This document shows, piece after piece, positions 9,677-17,961 of a stretch of 64,000 nt of DNA (positions are counted from its first letter, which is position 1; each line of letters opens with the position of its first letter). The notes beneath the pieces were generated by a model that worked only from the letters and a program-made list of their open reading frames with translations, ran no database searches and had not been told where the DNA came from. Source of the stretch: Sinisalibacter aestuarii (lineage in GTDB: Bacteria > Pseudomonadota > Alphaproteobacteria > Rhodobacterales > Rhodobacteraceae); assembly GCF_027923545.1 (NCBI RefSeq), contig NZ_BROH01000016.1, positions 46,810-110,809 of the forward strand, read 5' to 3'. A program made the translations under genes and the position numbers.

Positions 9677-9752
9677 TCTATCCTCCCGCCGGCGGTGCCG
9701 GTCCTTTTGTCCGGTCGCGCCTTCCGATGCGCGACAAGCGGAGCCTTAAGTC

Positions 9753-9767
9753 TCCTACCATATGGGA
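9753..9767. promoter_or_regulatory. Putative IclR operator, copy 1
   Basis: TCCTA-CCATA-TGGGA followed by CAAT. It matches the shared element TTCCA-N5-TGGGA-CAAT found six times in this half of the window. It is 77-91 bases upstream of the dctP start. Confidence 0.5.
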
Positions 9768-9932
9768 CAATGTTATGACGCATTATCTCAACGCCAATTG
9801 TCCTGCGGGCATTTTACTGCAGATTTGAGCGAGAATATCAAGCGTAACCCGGCTTTATTGTCGTGTCTGGCTTGATTTTGGCCTTGCGGCACGGGCTTTC
9901 TCGAAAATGAGGGGAGCACTGGCGGAAATATG

Positions 9933-9947
9933 TTCCATTATGTGGGC
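9933..9947. promoter_or_regulatory. Putative IclR operator, copy 2
   Basis: TTCCA-TTATG-TGGGC, inside a wider imperfect inverted repeat TATGTTCCA...TGGGCATA (9930-9951). Same element as the other five copies. Confidence 0.5.
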
Positions 9948-10028
9948 ATAATTTTCTGCCAGCCGAGTGTGCGAATCTCTCGCGGCCCCTGACAGGCCGC
10001 CAGCGCACCGGGCGATGCCGTGCGGGGA

Positions 10029-10967
10029 TCAGGGGGCGGTCAGGAACGGGTCGGATGCAGCGGCGCGCATTGCGGCGTGGTATTCGCCGATCAGTCGTTC
10101 GCTCAGCGCCCGCGCGCTGGGCAGATCGTGAATGCCGCCCACACCGTGCCCCGCCGACCAGACCGTTTTCCAGGCCCGCGCCTCGTTCTGCATATCCATC
10201 TCGCCATGCGCGGGCAGATTGTCGGGGTCGAGCCCCGCCGCGACCATCGAGGGGCGCAGGAAGTTGGCGTTCACCCCGGAGATGTTCGGCGTATAGAGGA
10301 TATCGGCGGCGCGGCTGTCGACGATCATGTTTTTATAGGCCGGCTGCACCATCGCCTCCTGCGTGGCGAGGTAGCGCGTGCCGAGATAGGCCATGTCCGC
10401 CCCCATGAGGCGGGCGGCGGCGATCTGCGCGCCGGTATTGATCGCGCCGCCAAGCACGATGGTGCCGCCGAATACCTCGCGGATCTCGCTGACCAGCGCG
10501 AAGGGGCTGAGCGTGCCGGCATGCCCGCCCGCCCCGGCGGCGACGGCGATGATTCCGTCCACCCCGGCTTCGGCGGCCTTTTCGGCGTGGCGGCGGTTGA
10601 TCACGTCATGAAATACCAGCCCGCCATAGGCATGCACCGCCTCGACCAGTTCCGCGACCGCCCCGAGCGAAGTGATGATCAGCGGCACCTTGTGGGCGAT
10701 GGCGGCGTCGAGGTCGGCCTGCAGGCGCGGGTTCGACTTGTGCACGATCAGGTTCACCCCGTAGGGCGCGGCCCCTTCGGTGCGGCGCGCGTCGATTTCG
10801 GCCAGCCAGTCGGCGAAGCCTTCGGTGGTGCGTTGATTGAGGGCCGGAAAGGTGCCGATGACACCCGCGTTGCAGGTTTCGACCACGAGGTCGGGCCCGG
10901 AGGTGAGAAACATCGGCGAGGCGATGGCGGGCAGCCGCAGGCCTTTGAAGGCGTCAGGAAGGGGCAT
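10029..10967 (-). CDS. Nitronate monooxygenase family FMN protein
   Basis: 312 residues with a TIM-barrel FMN fold of the 2-nitropropane dioxygenase / nitronate monooxygenase family. The GAGGHAGTLSPFAL motif holds the catalytic His, and GADMAYLGTRYLAT forms the FMN phosphate loop. I use the ATG at 10967 (MPLPDAFKG), which overlaps the end of the preceding acyl-CoA dehydrogenase gene by 14 bases; the frame upstream of it is a shadow. Being the last gene of an acyl-CoA dehydrogenase operon, it might act on a pathway intermediate or as a flavin-dependent oxidoreductase rather than on nitronates (inference); family members with such contexts are common and rarely characterised. Confidence 0.85.
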   Translation of the reverse strand: MPLPDAFKGLRLPAIASPMFLTSGPDLVVETCNAGVIGTFPALNQRTTEGFADWLAEIDARRTEGAAPYGVNLIVHKSNPRLQADLDAAIAHKVPLIITSLGAVAELVEAVHAYGGLVFHDVINRRHAEKAAEAGVDGIIAVAAGAGGHAGTLSPFALVSEIREVFGGTIVLGGAINTGAQIAAARLMGADMAYLGTRYLATQEAMVQPAYKNMIVDSRAADILYTPNISGVNANFLRPSMVAAGLDPDNLPAHGEMDMQNEARAWKTVWSAGHGVGGIHDLPSARALSERLIGEYHAAMRAAASDPFLTAP

Positions 10968-11937
10968 GGTGAGCCTCGTTCGGCGGGGTGAGTGGCGGCA
11001 GGGCGGCGGCGAGCGCCAGGAAGTCGGGGGCCTGGCCGAGCCTGCGCAGAAGATGCGCGCGTTTGACGTAATGATGCGCGGGCGCCTCGGCGGAAAAGCC
11101 GATACCGCCATGCACCTGAATGCAGATGCGGGCATTGTCGAGCGCGACCCGGCCCGCGAGACGGCGCAGCGCGGCGGCCTGAAACGCGGCGTCAGCCCGC
11201 CCGTCGCGCAGGGCGATCGCGGCCATGTCGAGCTGAGCCGAGACCATTTCGGCGCCGATGGCCATATTGGCGCAATGATGCTTGATCGCCTGAAACGCCC
11301 CGATGGGCTTGCCGAATTGCTGGCGCACCATGGCATAATCGACGGCCAGATCGCGCGCCGCCTCGGCGCCGCCAAGAAGCTGGGCCGAGATCAGCACATC
11401 CGCCGTGGCGCGCGGCTGCGCCGCATCGCTGGCGGCGATCTCATGCACAGGATCGGTGAAGGAAATGGCAAGGCCGTGGCCGAGTCCGTCCGCCGGAGTC
11501 TGCGCCGTATCGGCGATCCGGGCAAGCCGCAGCGTGTCGCCGTCGAAGATCAGGGCAAGCTCCGCCGCCGCGCCGTCGATCAGCATCGCGCGGCCCCGGT
11601 TGGGCAGGGCGCAGCAGACGGACATGCTGCCGTCGATGATGGCGTCTGCAATCTCGTCGGGCGCGAGCCGCGCCGCCAGCGCCGCCGCCAGCGCATTGGT
11701 CGAGATCAGCGCCCGGCCAAACAGGCTGTGCAGCAGGGCCTCCTCAACCAGCGAAAACCCGGTGCCGCCGCGCTCCTCCGGCAGTGCCAGCGCATAGGCG
11801 CCAAACGCGGCGATTTCGGCAAGGTCGTCGGGGCCGCCATCCTGCAGCCGGCTCACCGGGTAGGCGGCCTGCAGCATCGCCTCGGCGGCGTCGAGGATCT
11901 GGCGCTGGTCTTCGGTCCGGTTCAGATCGCAGGTCAT
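10954..11937 (-). CDS. Acyl-CoA dehydrogenase, short subunit (PimD/FadE27-like)
   Basis: 327 residues, short for an acyl-CoA dehydrogenase (usual 380). The C-terminal four-helix domain is clear (FGKPIGAFQAIKHH, about 235-248; CIQVHGGIGF, about 280), but the middle FAD/substrate domain is abbreviated and divergent. The ATG at 11937 starts two bases after the stop of the full-length partner gene. This arrangement, a standard-length subunit followed immediately by a short one, is that of heteromeric dehydrogenases such as PimC-PimD or the mycobacterial FadE pairs (family knowledge). I infer that the two products form one alpha2beta2 enzyme. Confidence 0.85.
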   Translation of the reverse strand: MTCDLNRTEDQRQILDAAEAMLQAAYPVSRLQDGGPDDLAEIAAFGAYALALPEERGGTGFSLVEEALLHSLFGRALISTNALAAALAARLAPDEIADAIIDGSMSVCCALPNRGRAMLIDGAAAELALIFDGDTLRLARIADTAQTPADGLGHGLAISFTDPVHEIAASDAAQPRATADVLISAQLLGGAEAARDLAVDYAMVRQQFGKPIGAFQAIKHHCANMAIGAEMVSAQLDMAAIALRDGRADAAFQAAALRRLAGRVALDNARICIQVHGGIGFSAEAPAHHYVKRAHLLRRLGQAPDFLALAAALPPLTPPNEAHHAPS

Positions 11938-11939
11938 GG

Positions 11940-13061
11940 TCACTCCCGCGGCAGGCCGAGGATGCGCTCGGCGATGATGTTGCGCTGAATCTCGGCGGTG
12001 CCGCCGGCAATGGTTTCGCTGTAGGCTTCGAGGTAGTCGTAGCTCCAGCGGTTGTCGCACAGGGCGTCGGGGCCGAGAATGTCCATCGCCGTCGCGTAGA
12101 CGCGCTGGGCCAGCTCACCGAAATGCAGCCGCATCATCGAGCCGTCGAAGGGGGTGGCCGGGTCGCGGAACATTGTCCGGTAGGTCATCGCGCGCAGCGC
12201 CGCCGCCTCCGCGCGCAGATCGGCGAGGCGCTCTGCCATCGCGCTGCCCGCAAGCGGGGCGGCCATCGCGATCAGGTCTTCCACCTTGATCGACAGATCG
12301 AGCTGCAGCCCCATCGCCGCCGTCCTGCGCTCGAAGCCGAGCGTGGTCATCGCCACGCGCCAGCCCTCGCCCAGCCCGCCAACCACATTGGCGAGCGGGA
12401 TGCGCACATCGTCATAGAACACCTCGGCGAAATGCGTGGCCCCGGCCATGTTCTCGATCGGGCGCACGGTGATGCCGGGCGTTTTCATGTCGCAGATCAC
12501 CCATGACAGGCCCTTGTGCCGCTTCGATCCCGGCTCGGTCCGGATCAGCAATTCCTGATAATCGGCGATGTCGGCGAAGCTCGACCAGATCTTCTGGCCG
12601 TTCACCACCAGCTCGTCGCCCTCGACCACGGCGGAGGTTTTGAGCGAGGCGAGGTCGGACCCGGTTCCCGGCTCGGAGAAGCCCTGGCACCAGATCACCT
12701 CGCCCGCGAGGATCCTGGGCAGGTGAAAGGCCTGCTGCTCCGGCGAGCCGCAGGCGATCAGCGTTGGCCCGGCATGGTTGACGGCAACGAAGCTGCAATC
12801 GAGCACCGAGGGCGCGCGGGCCGCCACATATTCCTCATACCAGGTGATGAGCCTTTCGGGCGTCAGCCCTTGTCCGCCGAACGCGGCGGGCCAGGCGATC
12901 CCCGACCAGCCACCGGCATGGCAGCGCTTCAGCCAGTCGAGCGCATAGGCGCGCGAGGCCGGTCCATCATGCGGGGCGGGGCCGGCGGGTATGTTTTCGC
13001 CGAGCCAGGTGCGCGCCGCCGCGCGGAATTCCTCGTCTTCGCTGGTGAATTCGATCTGCAC
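11940..13061 (-). CDS. Acyl-CoA dehydrogenase, large subunit (PimC/FadE26-like)
   Basis: 373 residues. FAD-dependent alpha,beta-dehydrogenation of an acyl-CoA. The flavin-contacting segment WCQGFSEPGTGSDLASL is at about 124-140. At the site of the usual C-terminal catalytic Glu (YEGT) this protein reads AGGT in ETIAGGTAEIQRNIIAERI, so the base must come from elsewhere or from the partner subunit. That absence plus the adjacent short paralogue supports a heteromeric enzyme. It is the first gene of a minus-strand operon read from 13062-13546. Substrates of this group are bulky, such as dicarboxylic, cyclic or steroid side-chain acyl-CoAs (family knowledge); the exact one is unknown here. Confidence 0.88.
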   Translation of the reverse strand: MQIEFTSEDEEFRAAARTWLGENIPAGPAPHDGPASRAYALDWLKRCHAGGWSGIAWPAAFGGQGLTPERLITWYEEYVAARAPSVLDCSFVAVNHAGPTLIACGSPEQQAFHLPRILAGEVIWCQGFSEPGTGSDLASLKTSAVVEGDELVVNGQKIWSSFADIADYQELLIRTEPGSKRHKGLSWVICDMKTPGITVRPIENMAGATHFAEVFYDDVRIPLANVVGGLGEGWRVAMTTLGFERRTAAMGLQLDLSIKVEDLIAMAAPLAGSAMAERLADLRAEAAALRAMTYRTMFRDPATPFDGSMMRLHFGELAQRVYATAMDILGPDALCDNRWSYDYLEAYSETIAGGTAEIQRNIIAERILGLPRE

Positions 13062-13211
13062 TTATAGCCCCCGCGCGGTGATGCGGTGCTGACCCTGGCT
13101 GTTGTTCAAGCGCATCTGCTGCCCCTCATTCCGGCGGTCCGGGCCGTCGCGGCCCCATCGCGCGGGATCCTGCTGGCGCGGGGCTTTTTCGTCAAGGATT
13201 TTACACATATG

Positions 13212-13226
13212 TTCTACATATTGGGA
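13212..13226. promoter_or_regulatory. Putative IclR operator, copy 3
   Basis: TTCTA-CATAT-TGGGA. It lies just upstream (on the minus strand) of the TTGACG hexamer, on the acyl-CoA dehydrogenase side of the divergent region. Confidence 0.5.
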
Positions 13227-13421
13227 TGTCGATTGCGGCCCATCCGCGACCGGGATTCCCAGGATGCGTATGCGACGATACTTTCTGGAGGATGAAAAAT
13301 AAGTCATATTTTACGGATGTATCAGAACGTCCTGTGCCGGCATTCAGTTTGGCCTATGGCCTGCGTTCTGTCCCCATTGCTTCTGCATCGCGCTGGGTTT
13401 CTCTCGACAATTGTAAAAAAG

Positions 13422-13436
13422 TTCCATAATTCAGGA
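13422..13436. promoter_or_regulatory. Putative IclR operator, copy 4
   Basis: TTCCA-TAATT-CAGGA followed by CAAT, on the IclR side of the divergent region, about 110 bases before the IclR start. Placement suits autoregulation. Confidence 0.5.
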
Positions 13437-13546
13437 CAATGAGCCACCGCCCGTCATGGGTGGCCTGCGACCATATTCATCTACCGCCCCCGGTCTTCGC
13501 AGGGTAGACCTTGGGCCGACCGACATTTATCAGACCGGGCTTTCGC

Positions 13547-14329
13547 ATGGATGACAACAGCGCAAAACAGGATGGCACCCAGGCAATCCGCCGGGCGGCA
13601 ACGCTGCTCAAACAGGTGGCGCAGAACGGCGGCACCGGCGTCAAGTTGCGCGATCTGACCGAAACCACGGGCCTGAGCCGCTCCACCGCGCACCGTATCC
13701 TGAAGGCGCTGCTCGACGAGCATCTGCTGGAATACAACGATACGTCCAAGCGCTACACGATCGGTCCGCTGGCCTTTGAGCTCAGCCTTGCCTCGGGTCT
13801 GCGCGAGCGCGAGATCATGCAATGGGCCCCGGTGATCGACGAGTTCCGCAACCAGACCGGCGCGACGACCTACCTGATGGGTCGCAGCGGTTCGGAATCG
13901 GTCTGTCTGCACAAGGCGGAGGGCACGTCCGTCTTGCGGGCGATCCCGGTGCAGCCGGGGCAGCGCCGCCTGCTTGGCGTCGGGGCCGGGGCAACGGCCC
14001 TGCTGGCTCAATGCTCGGACGAGGTGATCGAAAGCACGCTGCAGGCCCTGCGCCCCTATCTGGACGAATACCCGAACCTGTCGCCCGAACAGATCCGCCG
14101 GAACGTGGCGCGGGTGCGCGAGACCGGGTTTTCCGAAAGCCGCGGATCGGTGGTCGATGGTGTCTATGGCCTCGCGATGGCCTTGCCCGGCACCGGCGAG
14201 TCCGCCACCCTCGCGATCTCGGTCGCGGTGCATCAATCCTTTGCGACGGAGGAAAAGATCGCCACCTGGAAGCGGCTGATGACGAGCCTGCGCAAGACCG
14301 CCGAAAAAATGCGCGCGGCGCGGATTTAG
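13547..14329 (+). CDS. IclR family transcriptional regulator
   Basis: 260 residues. The N-terminal winged helix-turn-helix (LRDLTETTGLSRSTAHRILK, about 36-55, wing to about 75) is followed by the IclR effector-binding GAF-like domain (about 85-255), with the segment GSVVDGVYGLAMALPG typical of the family. I prefer the ATG at 13547 (MDDNSAK) to the TTG at 13511; neither has a strong ribosome-binding site. It is central to the block that carries six copies of a dyad in its intergenic regions, and IclR proteins bind short palindromes of this sort, so it is the best candidate regulator for the TRAP and acyl-CoA operons. Confidence 0.9.
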   Translation: MDDNSAKQDGTQAIRRAATLLKQVAQNGGTGVKLRDLTETTGLSRSTAHRILKALLDEHLLEYNDTSKRYTIGPLAFELSLASGLREREIMQWAPVIDEFRNQTGATTYLMGRSGSESVCLHKAEGTSVLRAIPVQPGQRRLLGVGAGATALLAQCSDEVIESTLQALRPYLDEYPNLSPEQIRRNVARVRETGFSESRGSVVDGVYGLAMALPGTGESATLAISVAVHQSFATEEKIATWKRLMTSLRKTAEKMRAARI

Positions 14330-14344
14330 GGGCGGCGCGGGACG

Positions 14345-15754
14345 ATGAGCCTTACGGATGTGACGGCGGCACCCTGCGATCCGGAGGCGCTCGAACGAGC
14401 GATTGCCGCGCTTGAAGCGACCTTTGGCGACAGGCTTTCGCGCAAGCCGGGCATCCGCACCCAGCATGGTCATACCTCCACCTATATGCCGAACCAGCCG
14501 CCGGATGCCGTGGTCTTCACCCGTTCGACGGAGGAGGTTCAGGCGGTGGTGCGGATCTGCGCGGCGCATAAGGTGCCGGTGATCCCGTTCGGGGCGGGCA
14601 CCTCGCTGGAAGGCGGGCTGAACGCGCCGCTGGGTGGCATCAGCGTGGATCTGTCGGGCATGAACCGGATTATCGCGGTGAACGCGGAGGATCTCGATGT
14701 GATCGTCGAGCCGGGGGTGACCCGCGAGGATCTCAACGCCTATCTGCGCGATACCGGCCTGTTCTTCCCCATCGACCCCGGCGCCAATGCCTCGATCGGC
14801 GGCATGGTCTCGACCCGCGCCTCCGGCACCAATGCCGTCCGCTACGGGACGATGGCCGATAACGTCAGGAACCTTACCGCGGTGCTGGCCGATGGCAGCA
14901 TCGTCAAGACCGGCCAGCGCGCGCCGAAATCCTCGGCGGGCTACGATCTAACCCATCTGCTGATCGGTGCCGAAGGCACGCTGGGCATCATCACCGAGAT
15001 CACCCTGCGCCTGCACGGTATCCCGGAGGCGATGGCGGCGGCGATCTGCTCTTTCCCCGGCGTGGGCGCGGCCTGCGAGGCGACGACGCTGTGCCGGCAG
15101 GCGGGCATTCCGATTGCGCGGATCGAGCTGATGGATACCGGCTGCGTCCAGGCGGTGAACGCCCATGCCGGGCTGGGCCTGCCGGAACAGCCTCTGCTGT
15201 TGCTCGAATTCCACGGCACGCCGGCAGGGGTGGCGGAGCAGGCGGAGTTGTTTGGCGAGCTGGCGGCCCATGTCGGCGGCTCGGGGTTTGACTGGGTGGA
15301 GCGCCCCGAGGCGCGCAGCCGGCTGTGGAAGGCGCGCCACGAGCTTTACTTTGCCATGCAAACCATCGTGCCCGGCAAGCGCCCGATCCCCAACGATGCC
15401 TGCGTGCCGATCTCGCGCCTGGCCGAATGCGTGACCGAGACCGCCGCCGATATCGCCGCGTCGGGCCTGTTCGGGCCGATCCTGGGCCATGTGGGCGACG
15501 GCAACTTTCACGTCGCGCTCTATGTCGACATGGACGATGCCGACGAGATCGCGCGCGCCGAGGCGATGCTAGAGCGCCTGTCCGAGCGCGCCATCGCGAT
15601 GGATGGCACCTGCACCGGCGAGCATGGGATCGGCCAGGGCAAGCGGCGCTATATGCGGCGCGAACATGGTGCGGGAGTGGATATGATGGCCCGGATCAAG
15701 CGCGCGCTCGATCCGGATAACATCCTCAACCCGGGCAAGATCCTGCCCGATTAG
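14345..15754 (+). CDS. FAD-linked 2-hydroxyacid oxidase (GlcD / D-lactate dehydrogenase family)
   Basis: 469 residues, vanillyl-alcohol-oxidase fold. The FAD-binding PCMH domain shows PFGAGTSLEGGLNAPLGG (about 80-97) and GGMVSTRASGTNAVRYG (about 150). The FAD-linked oxidase C-terminal domain shows GHVGDGNFHV and the ending CTGEHGIGQGKRRYM characteristic of D-lactate dehydrogenase (cytochrome) and glycolate oxidase GlcD. It oxidises a 2-hydroxyacid to a 2-oxoacid. It is 15 bases after the IclR gene, so probably co-transcribed, and overlaps the end of the convergent SDR gene by four bases. A 2-oxoacid product would fit the TPP enzyme of the TRAP operon (inference). Confidence 0.88.
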   Translation: MSLTDVTAAPCDPEALERAIAALEATFGDRLSRKPGIRTQHGHTSTYMPNQPPDAVVFTRSTEEVQAVVRICAAHKVPVIPFGAGTSLEGGLNAPLGGISVDLSGMNRIIAVNAEDLDVIVEPGVTREDLNAYLRDTGLFFPIDPGANASIGGMVSTRASGTNAVRYGTMADNVRNLTAVLADGSIVKTGQRAPKSSAGYDLTHLLIGAEGTLGIITEITLRLHGIPEAMAAAICSFPGVGAACEATTLCRQAGIPIARIELMDTGCVQAVNAHAGLGLPEQPLLLLEFHGTPAGVAEQAELFGELAAHVGGSGFDWVERPEARSRLWKARHELYFAMQTIVPGKRPIPNDACVPISRLAECVTETAADIAASGLFGPILGHVGDGNFHVALYVDMDDADEIARAEAMLERLSERAIAMDGTCTGEHGIGQGKRRYMRREHGAGVDMMARIKRALDPDNILNPGKILPD

Positions 15755-16569
15755 GTCTTTTTCGGCACTCGCCCGGAATGGGTGAAGCCGGGGTCGACAA
15801 AGCTGCGCTCGGCGGTGAGCGCCTCTTCCGACAGATATTTCGTGGTCGACCAGCCGCCGTCAACGGCGAGCACCTGGCCGTTGATCCAGCCGGAGGCGGG
15901 CGAGGAGAGAAAGAAGATCGCTTCCGCCACGTCTTCGGGCAGCCCCATGCGCGGGGCAGGCGTCATCTCGTCATTCATCCGCCGCACGCTGTCCAGCTCG
16001 GTGCGCCCCTCGGTCATCGGGGTGCGGATCACGCCTGGCGCGACGGCATTGGAGCGGATACCGGCGGACCCATATTGCGCCGCCATGTGTTTGGTAAGGC
16101 CGATCAGCCCGGTCTTGGCCGCCGAATAGGCGCCGCCGCGCAGCCCGCCGAGCAGCCCGTAAGTGGAGCTGACATTGACGATGGTTGCCTCGTCGCCAAA
16201 GACCGTCAGCGCCTCGCGGCACATGCGGAAGGGCGCGCGCAGCATCAGGCCGAGATAGTAGTCGAGCGTATCGTCGTCGGTTTCGTGCACCGGCTTTGGA
16301 GCGCCGATCCCGGCATTGTTGACAAGGTGGTCGAGCCGGCCAAACCGTTCCATCGCAAGGCCGACCGCACGCGCTGGCGCGTCGTCGGCCATCACGTCGA
16401 GCGGCAGCGTGACGAGCGGCGCGGCGAGGCCGGCGCAGGCGGTTTCCATCTCCGAAAGCTTGCCCGGATCGCGCGCTACGCCGATCACGGCGACGCCCGC
16501 GCGCAGAAAGGCTTGCGCCGTGGCGAGGCCGAAGCCGGTAGAGGCCCCGGTGATGAGTGCAACCCGCAT
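15751..16569 (-). CDS. SDR family NAD(P)-dependent oxidoreductase
   Basis: 272 residues, classical short-chain dehydrogenase: TGASTGFG (about 7-14), NNAG at about 89, the catalytic Ser in NVSSTYG and the YSAAK pair around 150. The NGQVLAVDGGWST ending is of the classical-SDR type. A stretch of about 20 residues (LSEEALTAERSFVDPG) extends beyond the usual end. It is divergent from the second acyl-CoA dehydrogenase operon across 239 bp holding two IclR-type dyads. The substrate is unknown; a hydroxy group on a pathway intermediate is likely. Confidence 0.88.
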   Translation of the reverse strand: MRVALITGASTGFGLATAQAFLRAGVAVIGVARDPGKLSEMETACAGLAAPLVTLPLDVMADDAPARAVGLAMERFGRLDHLVNNAGIGAPKPVHETDDDTLDYYLGLMLRAPFRMCREALTVFGDEATIVNVSSTYGLLGGLRGGAYSAAKTGLIGLTKHMAAQYGSAGIRSNAVAPGVIRTPMTEGRTELDSVRRMNDEMTPAPRMGLPEDVAEAIFFLSSPASGWINGQVLAVDGGWSTTKYLSEEALTAERSFVDPGFTHSGRVPKKT

Positions 16570-16627
16570 TTTGTCCTCCCTCCGGATTCATGCGCGAGCG
16601 TATCATGGAATCGCTTGACGCGATAAT

Positions 16628-16642
16628 TCTCATATAGTGGAA
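16628..16642. promoter_or_regulatory. Putative IclR operator, copy 5
   Basis: TCTCA-TATAG-TGGAA (reverse complement TTCCA-CTATA-TGAGA). It lies 59-73 bases upstream of the SDR start on the minus strand. Confidence 0.5.
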
Positions 16643-16722
16643 CGAAAAGTCAGACAACTATCCGCCCAGACTGTAGATTATGCCTGTATTTCAAACACGG
16701 CAATCCTCATATCTTTTATTTG

Positions 16723-16751
16723 TTGACAGTTTTTGGGTTGATTTGCAGATT
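16723..16751 (+). promoter_or_regulatory. Putative sigma-70 promoter of the acyl-CoA operon
   Basis: A perfect -35 hexamer TTGACA (16723-16728), a 17-base spacer and a weak -10 CAGATT (16746-16751) precede the acyl-CoA dehydrogenase gene by about 60 bases. The IclR-type dyad at 16781-16795 would lie in the early transcribed region. The weak -10 makes this a tentative call. Confidence 0.35.
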
Positions 16752-16780
16752 GAGTGGCAATGATCGTGACCGAAAAATTG

Positions 16781-16795
16781 TCCCAATATGCGGTA
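16781..16795. promoter_or_regulatory. Putative IclR operator, copy 6
   Basis: TCCCA-ATATG-CGGTA. Its reverse complement reads TACCG-CATAT-TGGGA-CAAT, sharing TGGGACAAT with copy 1. It abuts the ribosome-binding site of the acyl-CoA dehydrogenase gene. Confidence 0.5.
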
Positions 16796-16808
16796 AAAGG
16801 GGGATCAA

Positions 16809-17960
16809 TTGGAATTTGGCTGGACAGACCGGGAGCGTGCGTTCCGCGCGCGGGTGCGCGACTTTCTGCACCGTGAGCTGCCGGCCGATTTCGACCGGAT
16901 CGCGCGCCATGGCCCCGGCTCGCGGGAGCAGACCGAATTCAGTCTCGACTTTTGCCCGAAACTCGCTGAAGCCGGGCTTCTGGTGCCGCATTGGCCCGCC
17001 GAATGGGGCGGCCATGACGGCACGGTCTGGGAGCATTTCATCCTTGGCGAAGAGATGTGGGCCGCCGGTGAGCCGCGCGGTGCGCAATACATGAATGTCA
17101 ACTGGATCGGCCCGACGATCATGCGTTACGGCAGCGAGGAACAGCGCCAGCGCTATATCCCGCCGATGGCGGCGGGCAAAGCGATCTGGTGCCAGGGGTT
17201 TTCCGAGCCCAATGCCGGGTCGGACCTTGCCGCGCTGCGCACCCGCGCCGAACGCGATGGCGATCACTACGTGATCAACGGCTCGAAGATCTGGACCTCT
17301 TACGCCGGGCTCGCCGATACCTGCTTCCTGCTCGCCCGCACGTCGGGCAAGCCCGGTGACCGCTCCGGCATCGCCATCCTGCTCGTGCCGATGGACACGC
17401 CCGGCATCGACGTGCGCCCGATCCCGAGCCTGATCGGGCATGGCGACATTCATGAGGTATTCTTTACCGATGTGCGCGTGCCGGTGACCGCCCGGCTGGG
17501 CGAGGAGGGGGCTGCGTGGTCGATCATCACCTATTCGCTGGCCAATGAGCGGGTGGGCATTCCGCGCTACGAATTGTCGGCCCGCGCGCTCGACGGCATG
17601 GTGCGCGAGTTGAAGGCGCGCGGAGAGTTTGGCGGCGATCACGTGCGCCAGCGCGCCGGACGGGCTGCGGCGGCCTGCGAGGCGGCGCGGATGCTGGTCT
17701 ATCGCGCGGTCGACACCCGCGCGCGCGGCCAGAAGCTCGGCACCGAGGCGAATATTGCCCGGATCGCGGTGATCAAGGCCGATGCGGCCGTTTCGGATTT
17801 CGGCCTCGACTTTCTGCCCGACACCTATTCCGGCGAGGATCATCCGCTGAACCTTGCCCATCACGAGCGGGCCATCGTCGCGGGCATCGCGGCGGGAGCC
17901 GCCGAAATCCAGCTTGAGATCGTGGCGCGCCGCCATCTCGAATTGCCGCGCGGGGCCTGA
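16809..17960 (+). CDS. Acyl-CoA dehydrogenase, large subunit (second pair)
   Basis: 383 residues, a full-length acyl-CoA dehydrogenase of the same type as the gene at 11940. The flavin segment WCQGFSEPNAGSDLAAL is present, and the C-terminal position of the usual catalytic Glu again reads without Glu (IAAGAAEIQLEIV). The start is the TTG at 16809: an in-frame stop at 16794 excludes anything upstream, and AAGGGGAT at 16797-16804 is a good ribosome-binding site. It heads a six-gene operon (to 23339) with the short subunit next, two crotonases, an acyl-CoA synthetase and a thiolase. Probably half of a heteromeric enzyme. Confidence 0.88.
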   Translation: MEFGWTDRERAFRARVRDFLHRELPADFDRIARHGPGSREQTEFSLDFCPKLAEAGLLVPHWPAEWGGHDGTVWEHFILGEEMWAAGEPRGAQYMNVNWIGPTIMRYGSEEQRQRYIPPMAAGKAIWCQGFSEPNAGSDLAALRTRAERDGDHYVINGSKIWTSYAGLADTCFLLARTSGKPGDRSGIAILLVPMDTPGIDVRPIPSLIGHGDIHEVFFTDVRVPVTARLGEEGAAWSIITYSLANERVGIPRYELSARALDGMVRELKARGEFGGDHVRQRAGRAAAACEAARMLVYRAVDTRARGQKLGTEANIARIAVIKADAAVSDFGLDFLPDTYSGEDHPLNLAHHERAIVAGIAAGAAEIQLEIVARRHLELPRGA

Positions 17961-17961
17961 C

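Larger units (their letters stand above)
9677..10028. promoter_or_regulatory. 352-bp intergenic region: TRAP operon promoter with two IclR-type dyads
   Basis: No gene is visible here in either strand. The region is clearly more AT-rich than the surrounding genes. It lies upstream of dctP and downstream of the nitronate-monooxygenase-like gene, both on the minus strand, so it must hold the TRAP operon promoter. Two copies of the 15-bp dyad described below are at 9753-9767 and 9933-9947, about 180 bp apart, which would permit looping. Confidence 0.6.
13062..13546. promoter_or_regulatory. 485-bp divergent intergenic region between acyl-CoA dehydrogenase and IclR genes
   Basis: No convincing gene: the longest frames here are 60-80 codons with no homology I can recognise and no ribosome-binding site. 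The right two thirds are AT-rich relative to the genes. Two IclR-type dyads sit at 13212-13226 and 13422-13436. A TTGACG hexamer on the minus strand (complement of 13190-13195) is a possible -35 for the acyl-CoA dehydrogenase operon. Confidence 0.55.

Noticed and set aside
13062..13307. 81-codon minus-strand frame in the acyl-CoA dehydrogenase/IclR intergenic region
   Set aside because: No ribosome-binding site, no recognisable fold, low-GC start region and overlap with an operator-like dyad; more likely regulatory DNA.
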